DNA from: Kocuria coralli
GTDB lineage: Bacteria > Actinomycetota > Actinomycetes > Actinomycetales > Micrococcaceae
Assembly: GCF_008831305.1 (NCBI RefSeq)
Contig: NZ_ML708612.1
Coordinates: forward strand, 124,001 to 188,000
Direction of reading: 5' to 3'
DNA length: 64,000 bases
The notes under the pieces were generated by a model. That model did not search any database. It was given only the letters and a program-made list of their open reading frames with translations, and was not told the DNA's origin. The position numbers and the translations under genes were made by a program. This document shows positions 7,112 to 14,537 of this stretch, piece after piece; within the stretch, counting starts at the first letter, position 1, and the number at the start of each line of letters is the position of its first letter.

Positions 7112-8013
7112 CCGACACCGACGTTCGGCACGGCACGCTTTTCGGCGTGCTCGCGCTGCTGGCGGCGACCCTGTTCTGGGCAGGTAACTATGTCATCGGA
7201 GGGGCGGCTGTCGCCGCCATCTCACCGCTGGATCTGACTGCCCTTCGCTGGGCGATCGCGCTCGTGCCGCTGCTGCTGCTCGCGCACTTCCTCGAACGCC
7301 CGGACTGGCGATCCGTGCTCCGCGCCTGGCCGCATATGATCCTGCCCGCGCTCTTCGGACCGCTGGCCTACAACTTCCTGCTGTACTCCGCGCTGGAACA
7401 CACCACGCCGGTCAATGCGTCGCTCATCAACGCCTTCAATCCTGCGCTCATCAGCATTGCCGCCGCGATCTTCCTCCGGCAGCGACTCACTCCTATCGCA
7501 ATCGGCGGCATCGCCGGCGCCCTGGCCGGGGTGCTCTGGATACTCAGCAACGGACAACCCGCCACGCTCATCGCGCACGGCTTCGGCAGCGGTGACGTAC
7601 TCATGGTCGCCGCGATCACGACTTGGACGATTTACACGATCATCGGCCGGCGAAAGACTGGCCTCCCGCCGGTTACCGCAACCGCCGTGCAGTGCCTCAC
7701 CGTCGTCATCAGCACGGCTCCGTTCGTGCTTGTCACCCATGGCCCGCACATCCCCGCTGATCCGGGCCTTGTCTGGTCGCTGATCTTCATCGGACTCTTC
7801 CCGTCGGTCGCATCGTTCGTCCTCTGGAATATCGCTCTGACGAAGATCCCGCCCGCGCGCGCCGGTGTCTTCCTCAACCTGATCACCGTGTTCACCGTGC
7901 TGATCTCGGTCACCCTCGGCCAATCCCTTACGCTCGCGCAGGGCATCGGGGGAATCATGGTGCTGCTAGGAGTCTTCCACACCAATATCAACGCTTTCCG
8001 CAAGACTCCATGA
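7108..8013 (+). CDS. EamA/DMT-family transporter
   Basis: 301 aa, the standard length for a ten-helix drug/metabolite transporter of the RhaT/EamA type. It is hydrophobic throughout, with the two-repeat EamA organisation: repeat 1 from LLAATLFWAGNYVIGGAAV and ALRWAIALVPLLLLAHFL, and repeat 2 from SGDVLMVAAITTWTIYTIIGRR to the C-terminal TLAQGIGGIMVLLGVFHTNI. The GAxLxGVLWIL region near residue 140 is characteristic. Substrates of this family are amino acids or other small metabolites and cannot be deduced here. It follows the 23-codon leader ORF with a 4-nt overlap. Confidence 0.9.
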   Translation: MTDTDVRHGTLFGVLALLAATLFWAGNYVIGGAAVAAISPLDLTALRWAIALVPLLLLAHFLERPDWRSVLRAWPHMILPALFGPLAYNFLLYSALEHTTPVNASLINAFNPALISIAAAIFLRQRLTPIAIGGIAGALAGVLWILSNGQPATLIAHGFGSGDVLMVAAITTWTIYTIIGRRKTGLPPVTATAVQCLTVVISTAPFVLVTHGPHIPADPGLVWSLIFIGLFPSVASFVLWNIALTKIPPARAGVFLNLITVFTVLISVTLGQSLTLAQGIGGIMVLLGVFHTNINAFRKTP

Positions 8014-8108
8014 TTCATCGCCATAGAGACCGATTGGTCACGGAGGCTGGAACCACGACGACCGCGTGAGGGCATCGTTTGCCGAGCTACCCCCGAGGTA
8101 ACCGACGC

Positions 8109-8357
8109 TCAGGCCGTTTCAGAGTGCGGCTCGTTCTGCGCCCGGGCCCGGAACATGCCGAAAGCGACGAGTCCCGCCGCAAGCGCTGTCAGCGCGATTC
8201 CGCCCCAGGTGACCGCGAGCCGGAATTCGGCGGTCTGATCGGCCGTCCATACCGCGGACGTGAGATGGCCCGTGAAGATGGCGGCCAGGAAGGTGCCGCT
8301 GAGTGCGATACCCACGGCAGTTGCGAACTCCCCCGCAGTATCGGCCAGCGCCGCTCC
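8109..8357 (-). pseudogene. C-terminal fragment of DHA2-type MFS transporter (split by IS21 element)
   Basis: The frame encodes about 82 residues (VGAALADTAGEFATAVGIAL ... GIALTALAAGLVAFGMF), matching the last two helices of 14-helix QacA/EmrB-type drug:proton antiporters. A stop lies just inside the inserted element, so no start exists. The fragment joins, in frame and at the duplicated hexamer 8358-8363, to the 5' part at 14532-15746. Removing the element and one hexamer restores a continuous ...RTTV-GAALADTAG... reading. Confidence 0.85.
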
Positions 8358-8363
8358 GACGGT
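8358..8363. repeat. Target-site duplication, left copy (GACGGT)
   Basis: GACGGT immediately before the element's TG end, repeated at 14532-14537 after the CA end. Read on the minus strand it is the codons ACC GTC of the interrupted MFS gene. Confidence 0.8.
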
Positions 8364-8380
8364 TGGCTATGACGGTTTCG

Positions 8381-8413
8381 CCTGACACCGTTTGTCGGTC
8401 TCGCTCGACACCA
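8381..8413. repeat. IS21 left subterminal inverted repeat
   Basis: 33 nt that match the reverse complement of 14482-14514 at 32 positions. A second, looser copy of its inner part (GTCGGCTTCGTTCGACACCA, 8437-8456) follows, consistent with the multiple transposase-binding repeats of IS21 ends. Confidence 0.85.
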
Positions 8414-8472
8414 CCTGGGCACCGAATGGGGTAGGAGTGTCGGCTTCGTTCGACACCACTTCGCGACCCGTG

Positions 8473-9252
8473 TTACTGCTGGGCGAGTCGCCGGTTGGTG
8501 TGGGCGAGTCGGTAGGAGTCTGTCCCGGTTTCGATGATGGTGCCGCCGAAGGTGAGGCGGTCGACGATGGCGGCGCAGAGCCGCGGTTCGGTGAACGTCT
8601 TGGTCCACCCGGAGAAGGACTCGTTGGACGCGATCGCGACAGATGCCTTCTCCTCGCGTTCGGTGAGGACCTGGAACAATAGTTCGGCACCTCGTCGGTC
8701 GAGCTGCATGTAGCCGAGCTCGTCGACGCATAGCAGGTCGACGCGTCCGTAGCGGGCGATTGTTTTCGACAGGGTCTGCTCGTCGGCGGCCTCGACGAGC
8801 TCGTTGGCGAGCTTCGTGGCGAGGGTGTACTTGACCCGATAGCCGGCCATGGCGGCCTCGGTGCCGAGTGCGATGAGCAGGTGGGACTTGCCGGTACCGG
8901 AGTCGCCGATGAGGCACAGGGGTTGGCCCTTCTTGACCCAGTCGCACTTGGCGAGGGTGTGGATGGTGGCGGGGTCGATGTTGGGGTTGGCGTCGAACTC
9001 AAAGGCCCGCAGGGACTTCTCTCGGGGGAACTTCGCGGCCTTGATCCGTCGCTCGGAGCGGCGGAGAGCCCGGTCGTCGCACTCGGCCAGGAGGTGCTCT
9101 GCGAGGAACCCGCGGTAGGACATCTGCTCGGCCGCCGCCCGGTCTGCGCCGTCGGCAAAGCCTTGTCGGATGGTCGGCAGCCGCAGCATGCGGCACGCCT
9201 GGTCGATGGAAGCATCGGCGGCTTCTTCAGTCATGCCTCGGCGGCGGGTCAT
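8473..9252 (-). CDS. istB: IS21 transposition helper ATPase IstB
   Basis: 259 aa, normal for IstB, the AAA+ ATPase that chooses targets and stimulates the IstA transposase. Walker A is GDSGTGKSHLL near residue 117 and Walker B is VDLLCVDELGYM near 175; the sensor-like region VAIASNESFSGWTKTF and the typical end FGGTIIETGTDSYRL are present. It lies 10 nt downstream of istA. The frame is intact, so the element may still be mobile. Confidence 0.95.
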   Translation of the reverse strand: MTRRRGMTEEAADASIDQACRMLRLPTIRQGFADGADRAAAEQMSYRGFLAEHLLAECDDRALRRSERRIKAAKFPREKSLRAFEFDANPNIDPATIHTLAKCDWVKKGQPLCLIGDSGTGKSHLLIALGTEAAMAGYRVKYTLATKLANELVEAADEQTLSKTIARYGRVDLLCVDELGYMQLDRRGAELLFQVLTEREEKASVAIASNESFSGWTKTFTEPRLCAAIVDRLTFGGTIIETGTDSYRLAHTNRRLAQQ

Positions 9253-9262
9253 GGGGGCTCCT

Positions 9263-10903
9263 TCATTCCTGGGCGCGAGATCGGCGTCGTAGCAGCTGGT
9301 CGTACTGGTCGACGGTCGGCGGCGGGCGGGTATCGACGGGCAAGGGCTTGCGTAGTCGCCGTTCGGTGAGCGAGGCGATCACGGTGGGGTCGCTTCGAGG
9401 GGAGACCGCGGAGTCGGGCGCGCCGCTGTTGTCGCGGGTTTGGTCTTCGGCCTTACGCGCTTCGAGCGCGACGACGTCGGCTGTGTGCCCACCGGCTCGC
9501 AGGGCGGCGGTTAGCCCGGCGACGACATGCTCGTGCGCGAGGTGTCGGTGCAGGAGCAGGACCTCGATCAGGGCGCGGGTGCCCTCGGCATCGCCATGGG
9601 TCTTGCAGGCCGCGGCCCACCACTCGTCATGTATTGGGGTGAACCGGCCGGTCTTCCGGGCTTGCTCGAGGGCGGTGGCTCCGGGGAGCGCTCCGGGTTT
9701 GCGGAGGAGGACCTCGAGGTAGTGGTCCAGGTCGAGCTGGACACCGCCCTTGGTCATCAGCCGCTCGTGGCGCGCCACCTCCTTGTGGCCGTCGTAGACG
9801 ACCAGCTCGCTGGCATGTAGCAGGACCCTGATTTGGCGACCGACGTAGCGGGCTGGCGCGGAGTACTTGTTCATCCGGACGCTCACCTGAGCGAACCTGT
9901 CGACCCGCGGGGTGAACCATCGGCCGGTCTCGAACGGCTCGGTCGGGAGCGCAGCGAGGAGTGGTTGCTCGGCTGCGAAGTGCTCGCCGATGGTGTGCGC
10001 GCGTGAGGCGATCCTGCGTTGCTCGTCGCTGCGGTCCCAGGCGTCGAGCATGGCGTTGAGCTGCTCGATGGAGTCGGCTTCTGGGATGGGGACGAGGTGG
10101 TTGCGGCGAAACCAGCCGATGTCGCCCTCGACGCCGCCCTTCTCGTGCGCGCCGGTGATCCCTGGCTGGCAGTAGAACGCCTCGATCCCGTAGTGGGAGC
10201 GGAACGCGGTCCACCGATCCGCCTCGACCCGCTGACGGGAGAACCCGATCACGGACGCGACGGCGGCCTTCAGGTTGTCGTAACGGATCTTCCCGGTCGG
10301 CACCCCGCCCAGGACACGGAAGGCGTGTACGTGGCCTTCGAAGAACGCCTCCTGCCCGGCCGAGGCGCTGATCCTGTGGACGGCCTTCCCAGAGTAGGAC
10401 AGTCGCAGGCTGAACAGCGTGCAGGTCACCAGCTTTCCGCGCAGCCGTACGACGACCTCGCCGAAGTCAACCTCGCCCTCGCGGCCGGGCAGGTGGGTCT
10501 GCGGGATGAACGTGGTGACGGGCTCCCGCCCGGTTTCGATACGGATCTCGCGGCGACGGGTCGCGACGTAGTCACGCACCATCCCGTACGACACCACTCC
10601 AATGGCGTCGTGCTCGTCGAGGAGCCGGTCGAAGATGCGCTTTGCGGTATGTCGCTGCTTCCTCGGCGCGTCCAGGTCATCGCGGAGCCAGCCGTCGATC
10701 ACTGACCGGTAGGGGTCGAGCCGCGACCCCCTCTTCGGTGGCGGCTTGGGCTCCTTGGGCCATGCCGAGGCCAAGGCTGCCGCTACTGTGCGGTACCCGA
10801 CTCCGTGCTTGCGTTGCAGTGCCCGTTTCGACAGGCCCTCCTTGGCATCACGTCGAATTGCTGCATAGAGGTCGACACGGGACGTTCGTGCTTCACGCGC
10901 CAT
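9263..10903 (-). CDS. istA: IS21 transposase IstA (DDE type)
   Basis: 546 aa. The N-terminal HTH (DLYAAIRRDAKEGLSKRALQRKHGVGYRTVAAAL) is followed by the RNase H-like core with acidic residues in GEVDFGEVVVRL, KIRYDNLKAAV and GAHEKGGVEGDIGWFRRNHLVP, the D-D-E set of IS21 enzymes. A C-terminal beta domain (FTPRVDRFAQVSVRMNKYSAPARYVG) follows. ATG 10903 starts the gene. The reading frame is complete. The ABC permease stop lies only 27 bp upstream, leaving no space for an internal IS end between transposase and cargo. Confidence 0.95.
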   Translation of the reverse strand: MAREARTSRVDLYAAIRRDAKEGLSKRALQRKHGVGYRTVAAALASAWPKEPKPPPKRGSRLDPYRSVIDGWLRDDLDAPRKQRHTAKRIFDRLLDEHDAIGVVSYGMVRDYVATRRREIRIETGREPVTTFIPQTHLPGREGEVDFGEVVVRLRGKLVTCTLFSLRLSYSGKAVHRISASAGQEAFFEGHVHAFRVLGGVPTGKIRYDNLKAAVASVIGFSRQRVEADRWTAFRSHYGIEAFYCQPGITGAHEKGGVEGDIGWFRRNHLVPIPEADSIEQLNAMLDAWDRSDEQRRIASRAHTIGEHFAAEQPLLAALPTEPFETGRWFTPRVDRFAQVSVRMNKYSAPARYVGRQIRVLLHASELVVYDGHKEVARHERLMTKGGVQLDLDHYLEVLLRKPGALPGATALEQARKTGRFTPIHDEWWAAACKTHGDAEGTRALIEVLLLHRHLAHEHVVAGLTAALRAGGHTADVVALEARKAEDQTRDNSGAPDSAVSPRSDPTVIASLTERRLRKPLPVDTRPPPTVDQYDQLLRRRSRAQE

Positions 10904-10930
10904 GACGTCGGTGTCCGCAGGGGGTTGCGG

Positions 10931-11743
10931 TTAGTTGAGCGCCTTGGTCCGCGACGCGAGACGGACCGCCATGATCACCGAAACCAGCAGGATCCCGGCC
11001 GACCAAGCGAGGGCGGCCATCAGCGAGGTTTGGTCGACGCCGATCAGGTCGGACTGGGTGAGGCCACGCAGTGCGTCGATCATCGGAGTGAGCGGCTGGA
11101 AGTCGGCGACCGCTGCCAGCCAGCCTGGCATCGACGCGGTGGGGACGATCGCGCTGGAGATGAAGGTGAGCGGAATCGCGATGAACGCCAGCCCCTGGGC
11201 GGCCTCCGGGCTGGAGGCCGCTGACCCGAGCGCGAGGAACAGCGCGGCGAACGCAACCGAATAGAGCACCAGCATCGCCAACGCCAAGACGAGTTCGCAT
11301 ACGCCTGCGTGGGGTCTGAAGCCGGTGACGAAGGCCGCGAGGAGGGTGGTGAGTGCTGCGGCCACCACGATCGTCGACTGGGCGGCGAGCCGTCCCAGTG
11401 TGATCCCGGCGCGAGCCACCGGCATTGACAGGACGCGGTCGGAGAACCCGGCGGAGCGTTCCTTGGCGACGGTGACCGCGGCCTGGGACGATCCGAACAG
11501 CAGTGTGGTGGTGATGATGCCGGGCGTCATGTAGTCGACGTATGTCAGCGGAGCGGAATCGATTGCGCCGGCGAAGACGTAGCGGAACACGAGCAGGAAG
11601 AGAACGCCCTGCAACAGGGTGGGGAACACGGCCTGCGGGTCGCGAAGGAACACCTTCAGAGTCTTCGACCCGATCGTGGCGCTGGTGGCAGCTAGGCCCG
11701 CTGACGGAATCGGGGTCACTGTCGTGTGGATAGTGGCGATCAT
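10931..11743 (-). CDS. ABC-2 type permease (DrrB-like), IS21 cargo
   Basis: 270 aa with about six hydrophobic segments (for example LLQGVLFLLVFRYVFAGAI, LTTLLAAFVTGFRPHAGVCELVLALAMLVLYSVAFAALFLALG, and AALAWSAGILLVSVIMAVRLA). The layout matches ABC-2 permeases of daunorubicin/antibiotic exporters. Its ATG overlaps the ATPase stop as ATGA (11740-11743), so the two subunits are translationally coupled. It probably exports a hydrophobic toxic compound, but the substrate is unknown. Confidence 0.9.
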   Translation of the reverse strand: MIATIHTTVTPIPSAGLAATSATIGSKTLKVFLRDPQAVFPTLLQGVLFLLVFRYVFAGAIDSAPLTYVDYMTPGIITTTLLFGSSQAAVTVAKERSAGFSDRVLSMPVARAGITLGRLAAQSTIVVAAALTTLLAAFVTGFRPHAGVCELVLALAMLVLYSVAFAALFLALGSAASSPEAAQGLAFIAIPLTFISSAIVPTASMPGWLAAVADFQPLTPMIDALRGLTQSDLIGVDQTSLMAALAWSAGILLVSVIMAVRLASRTKALN

Positions 11744-12705
11744 GGGCTTGCCTCGCTTCCGGTCATGGAGAGGAAGACGTCGTCGAGCGTCGGCGGCGAC
11801 ACGGAGAACTCGGTGATGTCGAGGATCCCCTGCTCGGTCACCGCGCGATGCGCGGCGTCGAGGTCGAATTGGCCGGTCACCGTCAGCTCGTTGTCTCCGA
11901 GGTCGCGGATCTCGCCGCGCAGCCGTTCCGCCAGCGCCTTGGCCTGGTCGCTGGACAGCGGTGCGTGGGTGACAAGACTCAGCGTGGTGCTGGCCATCGT
12001 GCGACGAAGTTGGTTCGGAGTTCCGGCCTGGATGACGCGGCCCTCGTCGATGATTACCACTTCGTCAGCGAGACGCTGTGCCTCCTCCAAGTACTGGGTG
12101 GTCAGCAGCACCGATGTGCCGTTCAGAGGTAGGGATCGGATGGTCTCCCAGAGGCTGTTGCGGCTGTGGGGGTCCAGCCCGGTGGTCGGCTCGTCGAGCA
12201 GCAACAGCGATGGCCTGTTCACGAATGTCGCGGCCAGGTCGAGGCGGCGGCGTTGACCGCCGGAGTAGGTGGAAACGCGTCGGTCGACGAACTCGCTCAA
12301 CGCGAACCCGTCGATCACCCCTGCAGCGGCCTGGCGGGCCTCGCGCGGTGAGAGACCGTAGAGGCGGGCAACCATGCGTAGGTTCTCGACGCCAGTCAGC
12401 TCGGCGACAACGGCGGCGTGCTGTCCCGCCAGGCCGACAATCCCCCGAACCGTCTGGGCTTCGTCCTTCACCTCGTGCCCGAGAACGCGGAGCGATCCGG
12501 CCCGGTAGGGCTGGAGGGTCGCGATTGCTCGCACCAGGGTGGTTTTCCCAGCGCCGTTGCGTCCCAGGACCGCTGTGACCCGTCCCGCGGGAGCGCTCAG
12601 ATTCAGGTCCCTCATCACGGTGCGCTCCGGGTACTCGATCTGCAGGCCGAGCGCCTGGACCGCGACGTCGGTGTTCGGAGTCTGAGTTGACTGTCCTGTC
12701 GTCAT
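11740..12705 (-). CDS. ABC transporter ATP-binding protein (DrrA-like), IS21 cargo
   Basis: 321 aa from ATG 12705. Walker A is LGRNGAGKTTLVRAIATL, the signature is STYSGGQRRRLDLAATFV, Walker B is PSLLLLDEPTTGLDPHSR, and a C-terminal DrrA-type extension ends DITEFSVSPPTLDDVFLSMTG. It powers the adjacent ABC-2 permease. A frame extending to 12945 exists, but it overlaps the DUF3052-like gene and has no domain content, so the internal start MTTGQSTQTPNTDV is preferred although its ribosome site is weak. Confidence 0.92.
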   Translation of the reverse strand: MTTGQSTQTPNTDVAVQALGLQIEYPERTVMRDLNLSAPAGRVTAVLGRNGAGKTTLVRAIATLQPYRAGSLRVLGHEVKDEAQTVRGIVGLAGQHAAVVAELTGVENLRMVARLYGLSPREARQAAAGVIDGFALSEFVDRRVSTYSGGQRRRLDLAATFVNRPSLLLLDEPTTGLDPHSRNSLWETIRSLPLNGTSVLLTTQYLEEAQRLADEVVIIDEGRVIQAGTPNQLRRTMASTTLSLVTHAPLSSDQAKALAERLRGEIRDLGDNELTVTGQFDLDAAHRAVTEQGILDITEFSVSPPTLDDVFLSMTGSEASP

Positions 12706-12727
12706 GTCGCCGCTCGCGTACCCGCGG

Positions 12728-13105
12728 TCAGTTCGCGGGCTTGAGACGGACCGACGACCAGGTGTCGGAGAGCGAGATATTGCCGTTGAGGGTCCAGCCT
12801 GATTCCTCGGCGCGCTTCCAGATGCTGTCGCGATTGATGTCGGCCTTGTTGCCCTTCGGGTATCCGATCCAAACGGCCTTCGGCGTCGACAGCAGCGGGA
12901 ACACATCGTCGAGCAGCGTTTCCAGTTCGTCACGGCTTTGGGCAAACATCACCGCGACCCCGGTGGTGTCGCGGTCGATCCCGTCGACGACGGTGACGTG
13001 TTCAGGGAGGGGATCGAGCAGTGCTCGCTGGTCGGGCGAGGAGGGGCCGAGCAGCAGCTCGGTGCCGGGCTTGATCTGAAGTTTCTCCGCGATCGTGCGC
13101 GCCAT
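12728..13105 (-). CDS. DUF3052-like small protein, IS21 cargo
   Basis: 125 aa from ATG 13105, preceded by AAAGG seven nucleotides upstream; an upstream start at 13198 is possible but adds an unconserved, Pro-rich stretch. The sequence (KLQIKPGTELLLGPSS ... AVWIGYPKG ... NGNISLSDTWSSVRLKPAN) resembles the DUF3052 family of small actinobacterial proteins, whose biochemical role is not established. It lies between the SRPBCC gene and the ABC ATPase, all on the minus strand. Confidence 0.7.
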   Translation of the reverse strand: MARTIAEKLQIKPGTELLLGPSSPDQRALLDPLPEHVTVVDGIDRDTTGVAVMFAQSRDELETLLDDVFPLLSTPKAVWIGYPKGNKADINRDSIWKRAEESGWTLNGNISLSDTWSSVRLKPAN

Positions 13106-13203
13106 GACATGGCCTTTCGTCGTGTTGTCGCTGGCGGTGCCAGCCACAGTTGGTGGATTCGGTTCTGCCCCCAGAGGACGGGCAGGATGATGGGTCAAGT
13201 GGA

Positions 13204-13656
13204 TCAGTGGAGGTGCTGGAGCAGTTCGCTCATTCGGCGCAGGACGTGGCTGCGCCAGCCGCCGTTCATGAACTTCCGGGCGAGTTGCTGTGTGGGGTCG
13301 TCGGGGTCGAAGCCGGCGTGTTCGAGGAACAGGCGGGTGCCCTTCCCTTCGGGCTGCAGCGTCCAGGTGACGGTGGTCGCCATCCAGTCGGGCTGTTGGG
13401 CGTCTGCCCAGCTGATCCGAAGCATCTTCTGGGGCAGCAGGTCGAGCACCTCACACGTGATCCGTCCGGAGAATCCGGTCTGCGCGACGGGGCGTGCCCA
13501 GAAGGTGAACCGGTGACCCACGACGGGTTCGAAATCGTTGGGCATGAGCCACTGCGCCATCAGCTCCGGCGTCGTCAGGGCCCGCCACAGTTTAGAGGGC
13601 GTGTGCGGGAAGTACTGGTCGACTTCGATCCGGGTCAGGTCTTCATGCGTGGTCAT
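13204..13656 (-). CDS. SRPBCC/AHSA1-like lipid- or ligand-binding protein, IS21 cargo
   Basis: 150 aa from ATG 13656. It has the START-like AHSA1 pattern: IEVDQYFPHTPSKLWRALTTPELMAQWLMP near the N-terminus, a GHRFTFWARP strand, and the C-terminal helix FMNGGWRSHVLRRMSELLQ. Such proteins bind hydrophobic ligands and are often paired with ArsR regulators in actinobacteria. Here the ArsR gene overlaps the start by 14 nt. An upstream start at 13680 is possible. Confidence 0.85.
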   Translation of the reverse strand: MTTHEDLTRIEVDQYFPHTPSKLWRALTTPELMAQWLMPNDFEPVVGHRFTFWARPVAQTGFSGRITCEVLDLLPQKMLRISWADAQQPDWMATTVTWTLQPEGKGTRLFLEHAGFDPDDPTQQLARKFMNGGWRSHVLRRMSELLQHLH

Positions 13657-13990
13657 CGTCGTCCATTTCGTCGAGAACACCGCCGAGCGCGGTCATCCGG
13701 TTGCGCCAGAAGCGCTCGTAGGGAGTGAGCCAGTCGATCAGCTCGACCATCGGCTCGCCCGTGACGCGGTAGTAGCGGTGACGACCCTCCTGGCGCTCCT
13801 CCACGAGTCCGGACTCGCGCAATGCACGGAGGTGTTCGGAGACGCTCGGACGAGCCATGTCGAACTTCCCGGCGAGTTCCCCGGCGGTGTGGTCACCGCC
13901 GAGGAGCGCGTCGAGGATGTCCCGACGAGTGGGGTTGGCGAGCGCGCCGAACACCTCGTCCAGCGGGCCGTTCTTGAGACGTCGAGGCAA
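13643..13990 (-). CDS. ArsR-family transcriptional regulator, IS21 cargo
   Basis: 115 aa from a TTG at 13990 with GAGG about eight nucleotides upstream. It is a winged-helix ArsR protein: VFGALANPTRRDILDALLGGDHTAGELAGKFDMARPSVSEHLRALRESGLVEERQEGRHRYYRV. No Cys pair of the metal-sensing ArsR type is seen in the recognition helix, so it is probably one of the ArsR-SRPBCC pairs rather than an arsenic sensor. It probably controls the cargo operon. Confidence 0.88.
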   Translation of the reverse strand: MPRRLKNGPLDEVFGALANPTRRDILDALLGGDHTAGELAGKFDMARPSVSEHLRALRESGLVEERQEGRHRYYRVTGEPMVELIDWLTPYERFWRNRMTALGGVLDEMDDDDHA

Positions 13991-14001
13991 ACTGGACGAC
14001 C

Positions 14002-14361
14002 TCAGCCCTGCAGGATGTAGCCGTTGCCGTCAGGGTCCGAGAAGGTGGCCTGCCGACCCCACGGCATCTCGTTCGGACCGTCGACGACCACACCAGCTTC
14101 CTGCAACCGTTCGACATCGGCGTCCAGGTCTGAGCTGGCGAACAGAATGCCCTGCCCGCCGCCAGCGCTCATCCCGGGGAACGGCTTGTGCAGCACCAGG
14201 GTGGTGCCGCTCTGGGCACCGACCTCAAGCCAACGGTTCTCGCCGAAGGTCTGGTCGGCCGTCACCTCCAGCCCGAGCGCGTCGACGTAGAAGTCGCGGG
14301 CGCGGTCCTGGTCGGAGACGAACACGGTCACGGTCTTCACGGTGTTGATAGCCATGCCCAC
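14002..14361 (-). CDS. VOC (glyoxalase/bleomycin resistance-like) protein, IS21 cargo
   Basis: 119 aa, or 117 from ATG 14355. Typical VOC halves are visible: VKTVTVFVSDQDRARDFYVDALGLEV and later FASSDLDADVERLQEAGVVVDGPNEMPWGRQATFSDPDGNGYILQ. The family includes metal-dependent glyoxalases, dioxygenases and drug-binding proteins, and the specific activity is not evident. It is the first gene of the minus-strand cargo set and ends 11 nt before arsR. Confidence 0.85.
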   Translation of the reverse strand: MGMAINTVKTVTVFVSDQDRARDFYVDALGLEVTADQTFGENRWLEVGAQSGTTLVLHKPFPGMSAGGGQGILFASSDLDADVERLQEAGVVVDGPNEMPWGRQATFSDPDGNGYILQG

Positions 14362-14481
14362 ACTTTACGTAGGAGAAAGCCTACGCGTCAAGCCCGAGCT
14401 GCGCCCGTTGGACTTCCTGGTCGACCCCCAGCCACCAGTGGTGTCACCGCTCATCGACATCTATCTTGTCGCCGCCAGGCA

Positions 14482-14514
14482 TGGTGTCGAACGAGACCGA
14501 CAAACGGTGTCAGG
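14482..14514. repeat. IS21 right subterminal inverted repeat
   Basis: Reverse complement of 8381-8413 with a single mismatch; 17 nt from the CA terminus at 14531. Confidence 0.85.
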
Positions 14515-14531
14515 TGAGCTCGACGGAATCA

Positions 14532-14537
14532 GACGGT
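14532..14537. repeat. Target-site duplication, right copy (GACGGT)
   Basis: Second copy of the hexamer at 8358-8363, immediately outside the right CA end of the element. Confidence 0.8.

Larger units (their letters stand above)
8364..14531. mobile_element. IS21-family element carrying ABC exporter and regulatory cargo
   Basis: The 6,168-bp element has TG...CA termini (TGGCTATGAC at left; right end reads TGATTCCGTC inward), as IS21 elements do. Subterminal inverted repeats of 33 nt (8381-8413 and 14482-14514) differ at one base. A 6-bp direct repeat GACGGT flanks it (8358-8363 and 14532-14537), within the usual IS21 target-duplication range. istB and istA occupy only the left 2.5 kb. The right 3.6 kb holds six cargo genes on the same strand, and I see no internal terminal repeat after istA. 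This fits a transporter-carrying IS rather than a plain IS21. Confidence 0.85.

Noticed and set aside
12706-12945. N-terminal extension of the ABC ATPase
   Set aside because: It is Arg/Ser-rich, overlaps the DUF3052-like gene and lacks any motif.
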